NCBI RefSeq assembly: GCF_042654345.1
Contig: NZ_JBHSGB010000010.1
Location: forward strand, 186,001-250,000
DNA from: Pararheinheimera marina
GTDB taxonomy: Bacteria; Pseudomonadota; Gammaproteobacteria; Enterobacterales; Alteromonadaceae
Reading direction: 5' to 3'
Length of the DNA stretch: 64,000 nucleotides
Position 1 is the stretch's first letter; every line of letters starts with the position of its first letter. Below, one piece after another: positions 8,880-16,298 of this stretch. A program made the translations under genes and the position numbers. The notes beneath the pieces are model-generated. The model was given only the letters and a program-made list of their open reading frames with translations, was not told where the DNA came from and made no database searches.

Positions 8880-9141
8880 CAATCTCCCGGTAGATATCCA
8901 AAGCTTCCTCGCGGCTTAAGCGGCCGCTGGAAGCTGCTTTACCAATAGTGCTGCTAACCCTTACCACATCCGTTTCTGCTATCTGTTCGACAGGTCCAGG
9001 CAAGGTAGGGGTGGTGTTTTGTAGCTGTACTTGCCGGACGAGGGTATTGCTGGCTTGCTGGGTTGGGGTCAGACGACTGGTGGCCTGGCGAAATTCGGCA
9101 GGTTGATTGAATGTCAGGCTAGTGCTGGTCAGTTCAGTCAT
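8866..9141 (-). CDS. Small protein of unknown function
   Basis: 91 aa. A strong ribosome-binding site (AAGGGGTGA, 3 nt before ATG) supports it as real. No signal peptide or membrane segment. The first half is Thr/Gln-rich and probably disordered; the C-terminal 35 residues (RVSSTIGKAASSGRLSREEA onward) look like a short helical hairpin. The size and layout recall small anti-sigma or chaperone partners such as FlgM, but no family signature is present and I assign no function. It is the second gene of a pair with 9201-9506 (59 bp apart). Confidence 0.65.
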   Translation of the reverse strand: MTELTSTSLTFNQPAEFRQATSRLTPTQQASNTLVRQVQLQNTTPTLPGPVEQIAETDVVRVSSTIGKAASSGRLSREEALDIYREIASLL

Positions 9142-9200
9142 AAGTCACCCCTTATGCTTGTTAGACTAGCGCACCGCCTGAGACTTGCCAGATTATTTAA

Positions 9201-9506
9201 TCAGTTAGCCAGCGCGGCTTTGAACTCGGCCAAGGTTTTATGTAACTGCTGTAATTGCTGTACTACCCGCTGCAGGGTGGCGGTATTAAATTGTTGAGTC
9301 TGGCGCATTGCGGCAATTTGTTCTGCGGTCTCGCTCAGATAGGGCATAAACCTGTTGCTCTGCACAGTAAACAGCTCTTCTGCGAAAATACTCTGGTGTT
9401 TGGCATGGCCTTGTTGTTGCAGTTGTTCCAGCAGCGCGTCCGCATCCAACGCTTTGCGATACAACTCTTTTAAGTTCTGATCCAGTTGTTCCAGTAATTG
9501 ATCCAT
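9201..9506 (-). CDS. Small helical protein, possibly PriC-like
   Basis: 101 aa with GAGGTGAG upstream of the ATG. It is almost entirely helical with Leu/Gln heptads (LLEQLDQNLKEL, LQRVVQQLQQLHKTL). The central FAEELFTVQSNRFMPYLSET resembles the 'F..xLF..rs..l..Yl.E' pattern of the N-terminal domain of PriC, the primosome restart factor. Bona fide PriC is about 175-200 aa, so this would be only the N-terminal half. The resemblance is from memory of the family pattern and is tentative. First gene of a two-gene unit with 8866-9141. Confidence 0.6.
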   Translation of the reverse strand: MDQLLEQLDQNLKELYRKALDADALLEQLQQQGHAKHQSIFAEELFTVQSNRFMPYLSETAEQIAAMRQTQQFNTATLQRVVQQLQQLHKTLAEFKAALAN

Positions 9507-9568
9507 AACTCACCTCAGAAAAATTTCCGCCATTTTGCCATAAGGTGACGAGGCGCCCCAGCGAAGTC

Positions 9569-9599
9569 TTGAGTTTTTTCCGATTTGTTATATTATAAC
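9569..9599 (+). promoter_or_regulatory. Zur-box promoter of the MerC-like gene
   Basis: GTTATATTATAAC at 9587-9599 is a perfect inverted repeat around one central base and equals the core of the gammaproteobacterial Zur box. It overlaps the -10 of a plausible promoter (TTGAGT at 9569, 16-bp spacer, TATTAT at 9591), so bound Zur-zinc would block transcription. A zur gene lies at 35932-36381. Confidence 0.75.
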
Positions 9600-9629
9600 G
9601 ACCCTTTTGATTGGCTGGAGTTACAGGCC

Positions 9630-10016
9630 GTGGACTTTCTGCGAAATACGCTCGACAAAGCTGGCATTGCGCTTACATCATTGTGCGCCATTCATTGCAT
9701 CATGCTGCCTGTCCTGCTGCCTGTGTTACCTTTGTTTGGCCTGACAGCCTGGCATAATCATGCCATGGAGCGGGTGATCCTGCTGGCATCCATGGTATTG
9801 GGTTTTATCACCATTTTTGCTGGCTTTCACCGCTACCATAAAAAGCTTTATCCATTTTATTCGCTGTTTTTAGGTGGTTTTATTTACTGGCACAAAGATG
9901 TGTTTGGCCACGATTATGAACATGCAATTCTGATTGTCGGTGCTGCTTTTGTGATTCTGGCGCATGTGCTGAATTTACGGTTGTGCAATCATTGCCATAG
10001 CTGCGAACAGCATTAA
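9630..10016 (+). CDS. MerC-family membrane protein, probably zinc-regulated
   Basis: 128 aa from GTG 9630 (GGAG 9 nt upstream). A longer reading from TTG 9585 would run through the Zur box and is unlikely. MerC proteins are four-helix inner-membrane metal carriers. Here the family feature is the Cys pair in the first membrane helix (SLCAIHCIMLPVLLPVLP); four hydrophobic segments follow. The C-terminus adds a His/Cys-rich tail (LCNHCHSCEQH) that could bind metal. Classical MerC moves Hg(II), but there are no mer genes nearby and the Zur box argues for a role in zinc supply. Its stop overlaps the convergent phosphodiesterase gene by 4 bp. Confidence 0.8.
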   Translation: MDFLRNTLDKAGIALTSLCAIHCIMLPVLLPVLPLFGLTAWHNHAMERVILLASMVLGFITIFAGFHRYHKKLYPFYSLFLGGFIYWHKDVFGHDYEHAILIVGAAFVILAHVLNLRLCNHCHSCEQH

Positions 10017-10711
10017 TTTCCCGCCTGTAACCAGCCTCTGGCTTCTGCCGGGTAATTGCAGAATATGGCGTCAACTCCCATCTGCTGCAGTTGCAGCGCC
10101 CGTTGTACTGAATTGACCGTGTACACCCAGACTTCGAGACCTCGGCGATGCGCGTCCTGCACCAAGGCTTCATTAATAAAATCTTTATCACAGTTGATCG
10201 AGTAAGCCCCCAGTGCGCTGGCAAATGCGGCGTAATCCAATGGCAGGCTGGCGGTCAGCGCGCCAAGTTTAAGGTCTGGTCTGTGCTGTTGAATCAACCG
10301 CAGCAGATGATGATTAAACGAGGAAATCAGCAGTAACCCGGGGTTGACCCCCAATTGCTGTTCAGCATGAGCCAGCTCCTGCAGGAATAATTCAGCGGTA
10401 TCTGCGCCTTTCAGTTCAATATTTAACAGACATTGATTGTTTACCAGTTGCAGCACCTGCCATAAGGTGGGCACCGATTCGCCGTTACCGGCGTCCAATT
10501 GCAGTAACTGTTGAAGACTGAACTGGCTCAATAAGCCATTGCCATTGGTGGTGCGGCTGACATCTGAGTCGTGGATCACCACTAACGTATCCTCCACCCG
10601 GTACAGATCGATTTCAATCCCGTCACAGTCCGCATCCAGTGCTTTGGCGATGGCCAGCAAGGTGTTTTCCGGGTAATGACCGCTGTAGCCGCGGTGCGCT
10701 ATAACTTTCAT
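10013..10711 (-). CDS. Glycerophosphodiester phosphodiesterase
   Basis: 232 aa from ATG 10711, chosen because MKVIAHRGYSG is the canonical start of this TIM-barrel family and AAGGA lies 9 nt upstream. The frame stays open further upstream but that part would cross the psd terminator. It hydrolyses deacylated phospholipid headgroups to glycerol-3-phosphate and an alcohol. Catalytic features: HRG (6-8), PENT, EIDLYRVEDTLVVIHD, and LNIELKG. No signal peptide, so it is cytoplasmic, UgpQ-like. It lies just beyond the psd terminator on the same strand. Confidence 0.9.
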   Translation of the reverse strand: MKVIAHRGYSGHYPENTLLAIAKALDADCDGIEIDLYRVEDTLVVIHDSDVSRTTNGNGLLSQFSLQQLLQLDAGNGESVPTLWQVLQLVNNQCLLNIELKGADTAELFLQELAHAEQQLGVNPGLLLISSFNHHLLRLIQQHRPDLKLGALTASLPLDYAAFASALGAYSINCDKDFINEALVQDAHRRGLEVWVYTVNSVQRALQLQQMGVDAIFCNYPAEARGWLQAGN

Positions 10712-10727
10712 AACACGCATCCTTAAA

Positions 10728-10756
10728 AAAAGAGCGGCTTTCAGGGCCGCTCTTTC
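10728..10756 (-). terminator. Rho-independent terminator of psd
   Basis: On the minus strand, AGAGCGGCCCTGAAAGCCGCTCT and then seven T. It lies 26 nt after the psd stop codon. Confidence 0.9.
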
Positions 10757-10781
10757 GCTTGAACTGGGAGTAAATGCAGTT

Positions 10782-11648
10782 TTAGCTGTTTTTGCAAATC
10801 CGCGCAAAGGCTTCGCCCATCCGGGTGACGCTGGTGGGGTATTGATTAGGTAAAAACTCAACCTGTCCAGCCGGGAAGGCCAGGATCACGGTGGAACCCA
10901 GTTTAAAGCGACCCATTTCTGCGCCTTTCTCAAGCTGAATAGCCTGCGGCCCTGAGGCCGGGTAGGTCCAGCGGAACACATCCTTGCCTGCCGGAGGTGT
11001 GACTGTGCCTGCCCAAACAGTTTCGATACTGGCGACTATAGTGGCACCGACCAGCACCAATGCCATCGGGCCTAATTCGGTGTCAAAAATGGTCACTACA
11101 CGTTCATTGCGGGCGAATAAATCCGGCACGTTTTCCGCGGTCAGCGGATTCACCGAGAATAAATCGCCCGGCACATAAATCATTTCACGTAAGGTACCAG
11201 CAACCGGCATATGAATACGGTGGTAATCTTTTGGTGCCAGATAAATACAGGCAAACTCGCCACCGGCAAAAGGCGCTGCAGTCGCGGCATCGCCGCCCAA
11301 TAAAGCCTGCAGTGAATAATTGTGGTTTTTCGCCTGGATCAGTTTACCGTCAACAATAGCGCCCAACTGGCTGATGGCGCCGTCCACCGGATGGGCAACA
11401 ATGCTTGGATCCTGGTTTAACGGGCGCATGCCTTCTTTTAATGGCCGGGTAAAGAACTCGTTGAAGTTGCTGTAGTCTGAGGCCTTTTCAAACTGCGCTT
11501 CCGCCATATTAATTCTAAAGGCTTTGATAAAGAGGTTAATCAGCGCATGGCTGATAAAACCCAGTCTGGCCGCCGCCAGATAGCCCACCAGACGGGAAAT
11601 TAAATGCTTAGGCAGAATGTATTGCAGGGCAATTTTCAGTTTGTCCAT
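10782..11648 (-). CDS. psd: Phosphatidylserine decarboxylase proenzyme
   Basis: 288 aa from ATG 11648 (MDKLKIALQYILP), the usual start; the frame extends upstream into rsgA but without support. Psd is an inner-membrane enzyme that converts phosphatidylserine to phosphatidylethanolamine. The self-cleavage site LGST (in GRFKLGSTVILAF), which makes the pyruvoyl prosthetic group on Ser, is present. So are PVDGAIS and DYHRIHMPV. It follows rsgA by 13 bp, an rsgA-psd pair seen in many gammaproteobacteria. Confidence 0.97.
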   Translation of the reverse strand: MDKLKIALQYILPKHLISRLVGYLAAARLGFISHALINLFIKAFRINMAEAQFEKASDYSNFNEFFTRPLKEGMRPLNQDPSIVAHPVDGAISQLGAIVDGKLIQAKNHNYSLQALLGGDAATAAPFAGGEFACIYLAPKDYHRIHMPVAGTLREMIYVPGDLFSVNPLTAENVPDLFARNERVVTIFDTELGPMALVLVGATIVASIETVWAGTVTPPAGKDVFRWTYPASGPQAIQLEKGAEMGRFKLGSTVILAFPAGQVEFLPNQYPTSVTRMGEAFARICKNS

Positions 11649-11661
11649 GGCAGGAAACACC

Positions 11662-12702
11662 TCAGTTAGAAAAGTAATTAGGTTTGTCCTGCTGCATGCT
11701 GAGCAGGATCTTATGGTAGTTGTGAAAACGTTCCGGGTGAATGTCGCCTTGGCTGACTGCATGCTGCAGCGCGCAGCCAGGGTCATTCTGGTGTTTACAG
11801 TCGCGGAACTTGCAGCGGCCTAACCAGGGTTGGAATTCCGGATAGGCGGCTGCCACCTGCTCCGGTTCTAAATGCCACAAGGCAAATTCGCGGATCCCCG
11901 GTGAGTCAATCAAATCACCGCCTTGCGGCAAGTGGTAAAGCCGTGCTGTGGTGGTGGTGTGCTGGCCCAGGCCGGACACTTCAGAAACTTCCTTCGTAAT
12001 AGCGTCAATGCCGGGTAACACGGCATTCAATAACGATGATTTACCGACACCAGACTGACCAACAAAAATGCTGCAGCCCTGTTGCAGGTAATTATTCAGT
12101 TGCGCTGTACCTTCGCCGGTTTTCGCACTTAGCAGCAAAAAGTCGTAACCCAGGCTGGTGTACATCTGCAGCTGCTGTTCCAGCGCAGCGCGCTCTTCAG
12201 CAGTGAGCAAATCGACTTTGTTTAACAACAACAAAGGCTTGATATGCATGGCTTCGGCCGCTATCAGATAGCGGTCCACTATATTGCTGGAAAACACCGG
12301 CAGTACCGCAGAGACGATAATCATCAGGTCAATATTGGCAGCAACTGGCTTTAAACCGTCGTAGAAATCCGGCCGGACCAACACAGATTCGCGATCTGCT
12401 GCCGCCTCCACTACACCAGCCGGCGTACTGTTTGCTGCTTTAGCGCGGCGCCAGATGACTTTATCGCCTGTGACCAGGCTGTTAATCACCCGACGCAGGC
12501 TGCAACGGTGCACACTGCCATCTGTGGCTTCGATATCAGCATGCTGGCCAAAACGGCTGATCACCAGTCCAGGCTCAGATTCAGCAAATAAATCCAGATC
12601 CTGCTCTGCGGCTTCTGGCTTTTCAGCCCGCACAAAGCGTTTTTTCTGGTTCGCCGCAATGCGTTGGTGCTGGCGTTCTGTCAGGTGTTTCTTTTTGGTC
12701 AC
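11662..12702 (-). CDS. rsgA: Ribosome biogenesis GTPase RsgA
   Basis: 346 aa, a circularly permuted GTPase that matures the 30S subunit. An OB-fold (about residues 50-110) is followed by G4 (LLLNKVDL), G1 (VGQSGVGKSSLLN), G3 (DSPGIREF) and a C-terminal zinc knuckle CKFRDCKHQNDPGC. The N-terminus (MTKKKHLTERQ) matches the family, so the GTG at 12702 is the likely start, although no clear Shine-Dalgarno is visible before it. Divergent from orn, a common arrangement. Confidence 0.96.
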   Translation of the reverse strand: MTKKKHLTERQHQRIAANQKKRFVRAEKPEAAEQDLDLFAESEPGLVISRFGQHADIEATDGSVHRCSLRRVINSLVTGDKVIWRRAKAANSTPAGVVEAAADRESVLVRPDFYDGLKPVAANIDLMIIVSAVLPVFSSNIVDRYLIAAEAMHIKPLLLLNKVDLLTAEERAALEQQLQMYTSLGYDFLLLSAKTGEGTAQLNNYLQQGCSIFVGQSGVGKSSLLNAVLPGIDAITKEVSEVSGLGQHTTTTARLYHLPQGGDLIDSPGIREFALWHLEPEQVAAAYPEFQPWLGRCKFRDCKHQNDPGCALQHAVSQGDIHPERFHNYHKILLSMQQDKPNYFSN

Positions 12703-12833
12703 GTAATGTCGCTGTTACTGTCTGCTGTAAGTTCGGTGCTGACTTGGTTGTTGGCACCGGGGCTTGGTATGATACCGCTATTCAGCTAAGTTACAAAGCG
12801 CAGAGCTTATTACCTGCAGGAGAAGGCAGACCT

Positions 12834-13385
12834 ATGGCAGCAAATGAAAACAATCTGATCTGGATCGATCTGGAAATGACAGGTTTGGAACCGGAAACCG
12901 ACGTCATTCTGGAGATGGCGACAATAGTGACCGACAGTGACCTGAACATTCTGGCGGAAGGTCCGGTCTTTGCCATTAAAACCCCAGACGAGGTGTTAAA
13001 TGGGATGGACGCCTGGTGCACAGAAACTCACGGCAAAAGTGGCTTAACGCAGCGTTGCCGCGACAGCCAGACTGACTTAGCCGAAGCCGTGCGTCAGACT
13101 ATCGCATTTTTAAGCGACTATGTGCCCGCAGGGAAGTCGCCGATGTGTGGTAACAGTATCGGCCAGGACCGCCGTTTTCTGGTGAAGTACGCACCCGAGT
13201 TTGAAGCCTATTTCCATTACCGTAATCTTGATGTGAGCACAGTGAAAGAGCTGGCCAAACGTTGGGCACCAGCTGTCACTAAGTTGGTGAAGAAATCATC
13301 AACTCACCTGGCGCTGGATGATATCCGTGAATCCATTGCTGAATTAATGGTCTATCGGCAGCATTTTTTCAAAATTCCTGAATAA
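12834..13385 (+). CDS. orn: Oligoribonuclease
   Basis: 183 aa from ATG 12834, with a strong AGGAGAAGG ribosome-binding site; the open frame back to 12744 is not needed. Orn is a 3'-5' exonuclease that degrades 2-5-nt RNAs and pGpG from c-di-GMP breakdown. The DEDDh residues are in IDLEMTG (D and E), GNSIGQDRRFL (D), and STHLALDDIRESI (H and D). Cytoplasmic dimer, essential in many gammaproteobacteria. Divergent from rsgA. Confidence 0.97.
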   Translation: MAANENNLIWIDLEMTGLEPETDVILEMATIVTDSDLNILAEGPVFAIKTPDEVLNGMDAWCTETHGKSGLTQRCRDSQTDLAEAVRQTIAFLSDYVPAGKSPMCGNSIGQDRRFLVKYAPEFEAYFHYRNLDVSTVKELAKRWAPAVTKLVKKSSTHLALDDIRESIAELMVYRQHFFKIPE

Positions 13386-13391
13386 AAGCTG

Positions 13392-13419
13392 TTGCACAGT
13401 ACGATTTTTTTTGTAAAAT
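13392..13419 (+). promoter_or_regulatory. Promoter of the tRNA-Gly pair
   Basis: TTGCAC, 16-bp spacer, TAAAAT, then a GC-rich discriminator (GCGCGCCGC) typical of stringently controlled tRNA promoters. It lies about 50 bp before the first tRNA. Confidence 0.65.
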
Positions 13420-13467
13420 GCGCGCCGCTTCTGACGGAAAACTGAAAGAAGCGGTTTGACACTGTAC

Positions 13468-13543
13468 GCGGGTTTAGCTCAGTTGGTAGAGCGCGACCTT
13501 GCCAAGGTCGAGGTCACGAGTTCGAGCCTCGTAACCCGCTCCA
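13468..13543 (+). tRNA. tRNA-Gly (anticodon GCC)
   Basis: 76 nt with encoded CCA. The acceptor stem is GCGGGTT/AACCCGC. The D arm (AGCTCAGTTGGTAGAGC), anticodon loop (CTTGCCAAG) and T arm (GAGTTCGAGCC) are canonical. It reads glycine GGC/GGU codons. Confidence 0.97.
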
Positions 13544-13570
13544 CGTACAGTTCTGCAAGACATCTTCAGT

Positions 13571-13646
13571 GCGGGCATAGCTCAGTTGGTAGAGCGCGAC
13601 CTTGCCAAGGTCGAGGTCACGAGTTCGAGCCTCGTTGCCCGCTCCA
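13571..13646 (+). tRNA. tRNA-Gly (anticodon GCC), second copy
   Basis: 76 nt with encoded CCA, 27 bp after the first copy. It is identical except for acceptor-stem positions 6-7, where GCGGGCA pairs with TGCCCGC. Both strands of the stem changed together, so the fold is kept. Confidence 0.97.
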
Positions 13647-13810
13647 ATTTCGGTTGGAACACTGATTCACTACACAAAGAATTTTCTGATGACCCAGCCG
13701 CAGTTAGCGGATTTTTTCGTTTGTTGCTTTCAGCTTCATGCCTTGAACGGCTTGCCTGCCGGGCGCTTTACTGCTAGTTTTGCAGCATTGCATTTAGAGG
13801 TATGACCAGT

Positions 13811-14305
13811 ATGAGTCCAGTGAATAAACTTGGCCGTTATGTGCACAAAATCAATCAGCAGGGCCCCTGGCTGCGCAGTTGGCTGCTGACCCAGTTATTT
13901 GGCCGCGCCATTAAATTCGCCGGCACGGCCTCGGTGCAGGTGGCAGAGCTGGATTTTTCGCATTCGCTGCTGAAATTAAAAAACAAAACCAAGGTACAGA
14001 ACCATATTGGCTCTGTGCACGCCGCGGCCATGTCGTTATTAGGTGAATCGGCCAGCGGCTTCCTAGTGGGTGTGCATGTGCCAGATGACCGTATTCCGCT
14101 GTTGAAATCAATGCACCTGGACTATGTAAAGCGCGCAAGCGGTGACTTAACGGCGCAGGCTCAGCTGACACAAGAGCAAATTCAATTTATTCGCTCGACA
14201 GAAAAAGGTGAAATCAGCATCAAAGTGCAGATCACCGATTCGGTGAACGTGGAACCCGTATTGGCCGAGTTTGTCTGGGCCTGGGTGCCGAAAAAGCGTA
14301 ACTAA
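13811..14305 (+). CDS. DUF4442 hotdog-fold thioesterase-like protein
   Basis: 164 aa from ATG 13811, which has AGAGG 10 nt upstream; an ATG at 13802 is too close to that site. DUF4442 proteins have a hotdog fold and are related to acyl-CoA thioesterases (PaaI/YiiD type). The pattern HIGSVHAAAMSLLGESASG, with the central helix, and SMHLDYVKRASGDLTAQAQL fits this family. Substrate is unknown. Single gene downstream of the tRNAs, followed by the DUF1289 gene 37 bp later. Confidence 0.82.
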   Translation: MSPVNKLGRYVHKINQQGPWLRSWLLTQLFGRAIKFAGTASVQVAELDFSHSLLKLKNKTKVQNHIGSVHAAAMSLLGESASGFLVGVHVPDDRIPLLKSMHLDYVKRASGDLTAQAQLTQEQIQFIRSTEKGEISIKVQITDSVNVEPVLAEFVWAWVPKKRN

Positions 14306-14342
14306 GTCATACTAAAGGCAGTCACCACCGAAGAGACTTGTG

Positions 14343-14573
14343 ATGCTGCCTTCCCCCTGCACCCGGATTTGTTGCCTGGATTTACAGGATATTTGCCTGG
14401 GCTGTGGCCGTTCTCTGGATGAAATTAAGGCTTGGAGCAATGCCGACGAGCAGCGGCAGCAACAGATCCTCGACAGTGCCAGTCTAAGACAGCAACAGCG
14501 CAAACAACAGCTCAGGCATGATCCGGCAAGCCTTTTTGGATCACCCGGACTAAACGCTCGGTCTGACGACTAA
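14343..14573 (+). CDS. DUF1289-domain small protein
   Basis: 76 aa from ATG 14343. The N-terminal CTRICCLDLQDICLGCGRSLDEI is the DUF1289 signature: four conserved Cys (C..C.......C..C) that could hold a metal or Fe-S centre, then a helix rich in Gln/Arg. Function unknown. Its last 62 bp overlap the 3' end of convergent queG, in the non-conserved tails of both proteins. Confidence 0.8.
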   Translation: MLPSPCTRICCLDLQDICLGCGRSLDEIKAWSNADEQRQQQILDSASLRQQQRKQQLRHDPASLFGSPGLNARSDD

Positions 14574-15657
14574 GCAAGTTTTGCTGCTGCCACTGTTGCT
14601 TCTGTTGTTTGTCCTGCTGCTGTGCCAGCGCCCACTCCAGATGCCGCTGGACCAGTTCGCTGACGCAGCCATTACGCTGCTGCAGCGCCTGCACAGTAGA
14701 TTCACTGAACGGCGCATTCCCTAAAGCCACCGCTATATTGCGTAACCAGCGTTCATGGCCAATACGCCGGATAGCTGAGCCTTCGGTGTGGCGCAAAAAC
14801 TCTTGTTCCGTCCATAGCCACAATTCAACCAGGCTTTTGTTCAGCCAGACCGGCCGGCGCTGGAAATCACTTTCTGCGCTGACGGCCGATGCCTGATTGA
14901 CCGGACACACCAGCTGGCAGTCGTCACAGCCATAGATCCGGTTGCCGATCAGTGGCCGCAGCTCTTGTGGAATGTCGCTTTGCAGCTCGATGGTCAGGTA
15001 GGAAATGCAACGACGTGCGTCCACTGTGTAAGGAGCCACAATGGCCTGAGTTGGACAGATGGTCATGCAGGCGACACAGGTGCCGCAACTGTCGTCTATG
15101 GGGGCGTCGACAGGTAAGGGTAAATCGACAAAAAGCTCACCGAGAAAAAACAGTGAACCAGCGTCGCGATTGAGCAGCAATGAATGTTTACCTTGCCAGC
15201 CTAAACCCGCTTTGGCCGCCAAAGGCCGCTCCAATACCGGCGCTGAGTCGACAAAAGGCCGGAAACCATAAGGGCCAACATGGGCCTGAATTTTTTCACC
15301 CAATTGTTTGAGCCGGTTTCGAATGAGTTTGTGGTAATCACGGCCCAGCGCATAACGACTAATGTAGGCACTGTCCGGGTCGGCCAGGTTGGAGGCAAAG
15401 GCGGCATCTTCCGGTAGGTAATCCATGCGGACCGAAATCACCCTCAAGGTGCCTGGCACAAGTTCCGCGGGGCGGGCCCGTTTCATGCCGTGGCTGGCCA
15501 TCCAGGCCATCTCACCCTGATAGCCTGCGTCCAGCCAGGCCTGCAGTTTAGGTTCTTCTGCCTGCAGGTCGGTGTCACAAATACCGACCTGGCCGAAACC
15601 AAGTTCCAGACCCCAGGTCTTTATTTGTGCAGCGAGTTCGGACCAATCTGGTTGCAT
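14512..15657 (-). CDS. queG: Epoxyqueuosine reductase QueG
   Basis: 381 aa from ATG 15657 (MQPDWSELAAQ), which aligns with known QueG starts; the open frame reaches back to 15720. QueG reduces epoxyqueuosine to queuosine in tRNA, using cobalamin and two 4Fe-4S clusters. The clusters are visible as CGTCVACMTICP and GCDDCQLVCP, the latter sharing ligands in the usual ferredoxin fold. The C-terminal third is a HEAT-like segment ending in a Gln-rich tail. It is divergent from tsaE. The nnr gene often found between the two is missing here. Confidence 0.95.
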   Translation of the reverse strand: MQPDWSELAAQIKTWGLELGFGQVGICDTDLQAEEPKLQAWLDAGYQGEMAWMASHGMKRARPAELVPGTLRVISVRMDYLPEDAAFASNLADPDSAYISRYALGRDYHKLIRNRLKQLGEKIQAHVGPYGFRPFVDSAPVLERPLAAKAGLGWQGKHSLLLNRDAGSLFFLGELFVDLPLPVDAPIDDSCGTCVACMTICPTQAIVAPYTVDARRCISYLTIELQSDIPQELRPLIGNRIYGCDDCQLVCPVNQASAVSAESDFQRRPVWLNKSLVELWLWTEQEFLRHTEGSAIRRIGHERWLRNIAVALGNAPFSESTVQALQQRNGCVSELVQRHLEWALAQQQDKQQKQQWQQQNLLSRQTERLVRVIQKGLPDHA

Positions 15658-15818
15658 GTCAGTCAATTGCAGAAAAAACTGGCGGCAGTTTATCACAGAG
15701 CCGTGGCGCAAGCTGGGCAAAGAAACTGGCTGCCTAACACGTCTTTTGGTAGCATGGGTGGCAATTTAACTTCCGCATTGCGGTCCGGCCCGACGACTTA
15801 AACCCGGCACAGGTAGAG

Positions 15819-16298
15819 ATGACAACTTCAGTACTGACTCTGGCTCTTGATGATGAACAGGCCACGGCGGCTTTGGCCCGGGCTATGGCTCCTTTGGTGC
15901 AACCAGGCGCGGTGCTTTACCTGCATGGAGACTTGGGTGCCGGCAAAACCACTTTCAGTCGTTATTTGCTGCAGGCGCTCGGTCATCAGGGCAATGTCAA
16001 AAGCCCGACTTATACCTTGGTTGAGCCGTATCAGTTGGGTGAGTTAACAGCCTATCACTTTGATTTATATCGGTTACGTGACCCGGAAGAACTGGAGTTT
16101 ATGGGGATCCGCGATTATTTTTCCGCATCAACTTTATGCCTGATTGAATGGCCTGAACGTGGTTATGGCTTGCTTGCGCCTGCGGATCTGGAGTTGAAAC
16201 TGCAACTAATTCAGGGCCAGCGCTCGGTCTGCCTGACCGCAGCGACGGCAAAAGCTGAAGCCTGGCTTGAACAGCTGCAGCAGGAGTTGCAAGCATGA
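15819..16298 (+). CDS. tsaE: tRNA t6A biosynthesis ATPase TsaE
   Basis: 159 aa. TsaE is the ATPase partner of TsaB/TsaD that supports N6-threonylcarbamoyl-adenosine formation at tRNA position 37. Walker A is HGDLGAGKTTFSR; SPTYTLVEPY and HFDLYRL (switch region) and LIEWPER follow, as in the family. First gene of a run of overlapping genes: tsaE ends 4 nt inside amiB (ATGA). Confidence 0.96.
   Translation: MTTSVLTLALDDEQATAALARAMAPLVQPGAVLYLHGDLGAGKTTFSRYLLQALGHQGNVKSPTYTLVEPYQLGELTAYHFDLYRLRDPEELEFMGIRDYFSASTLCLIEWPERGYGLLAPADLELKLQLIQGQRSVCLTAATAKAEAWLEQLQQELQA

Noticed and set aside
11649..11786. N-terminal extension of Psd
   Set aside because: Extension lies inside rsgA and is not family-like; MDKLKIALQYILP is the normal start.
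13456..13805. Three overlapping short open frames across the tRNA-Gly pair
   Set aside because: They read through two perfect tRNA genes and have no ribosome-binding sites.
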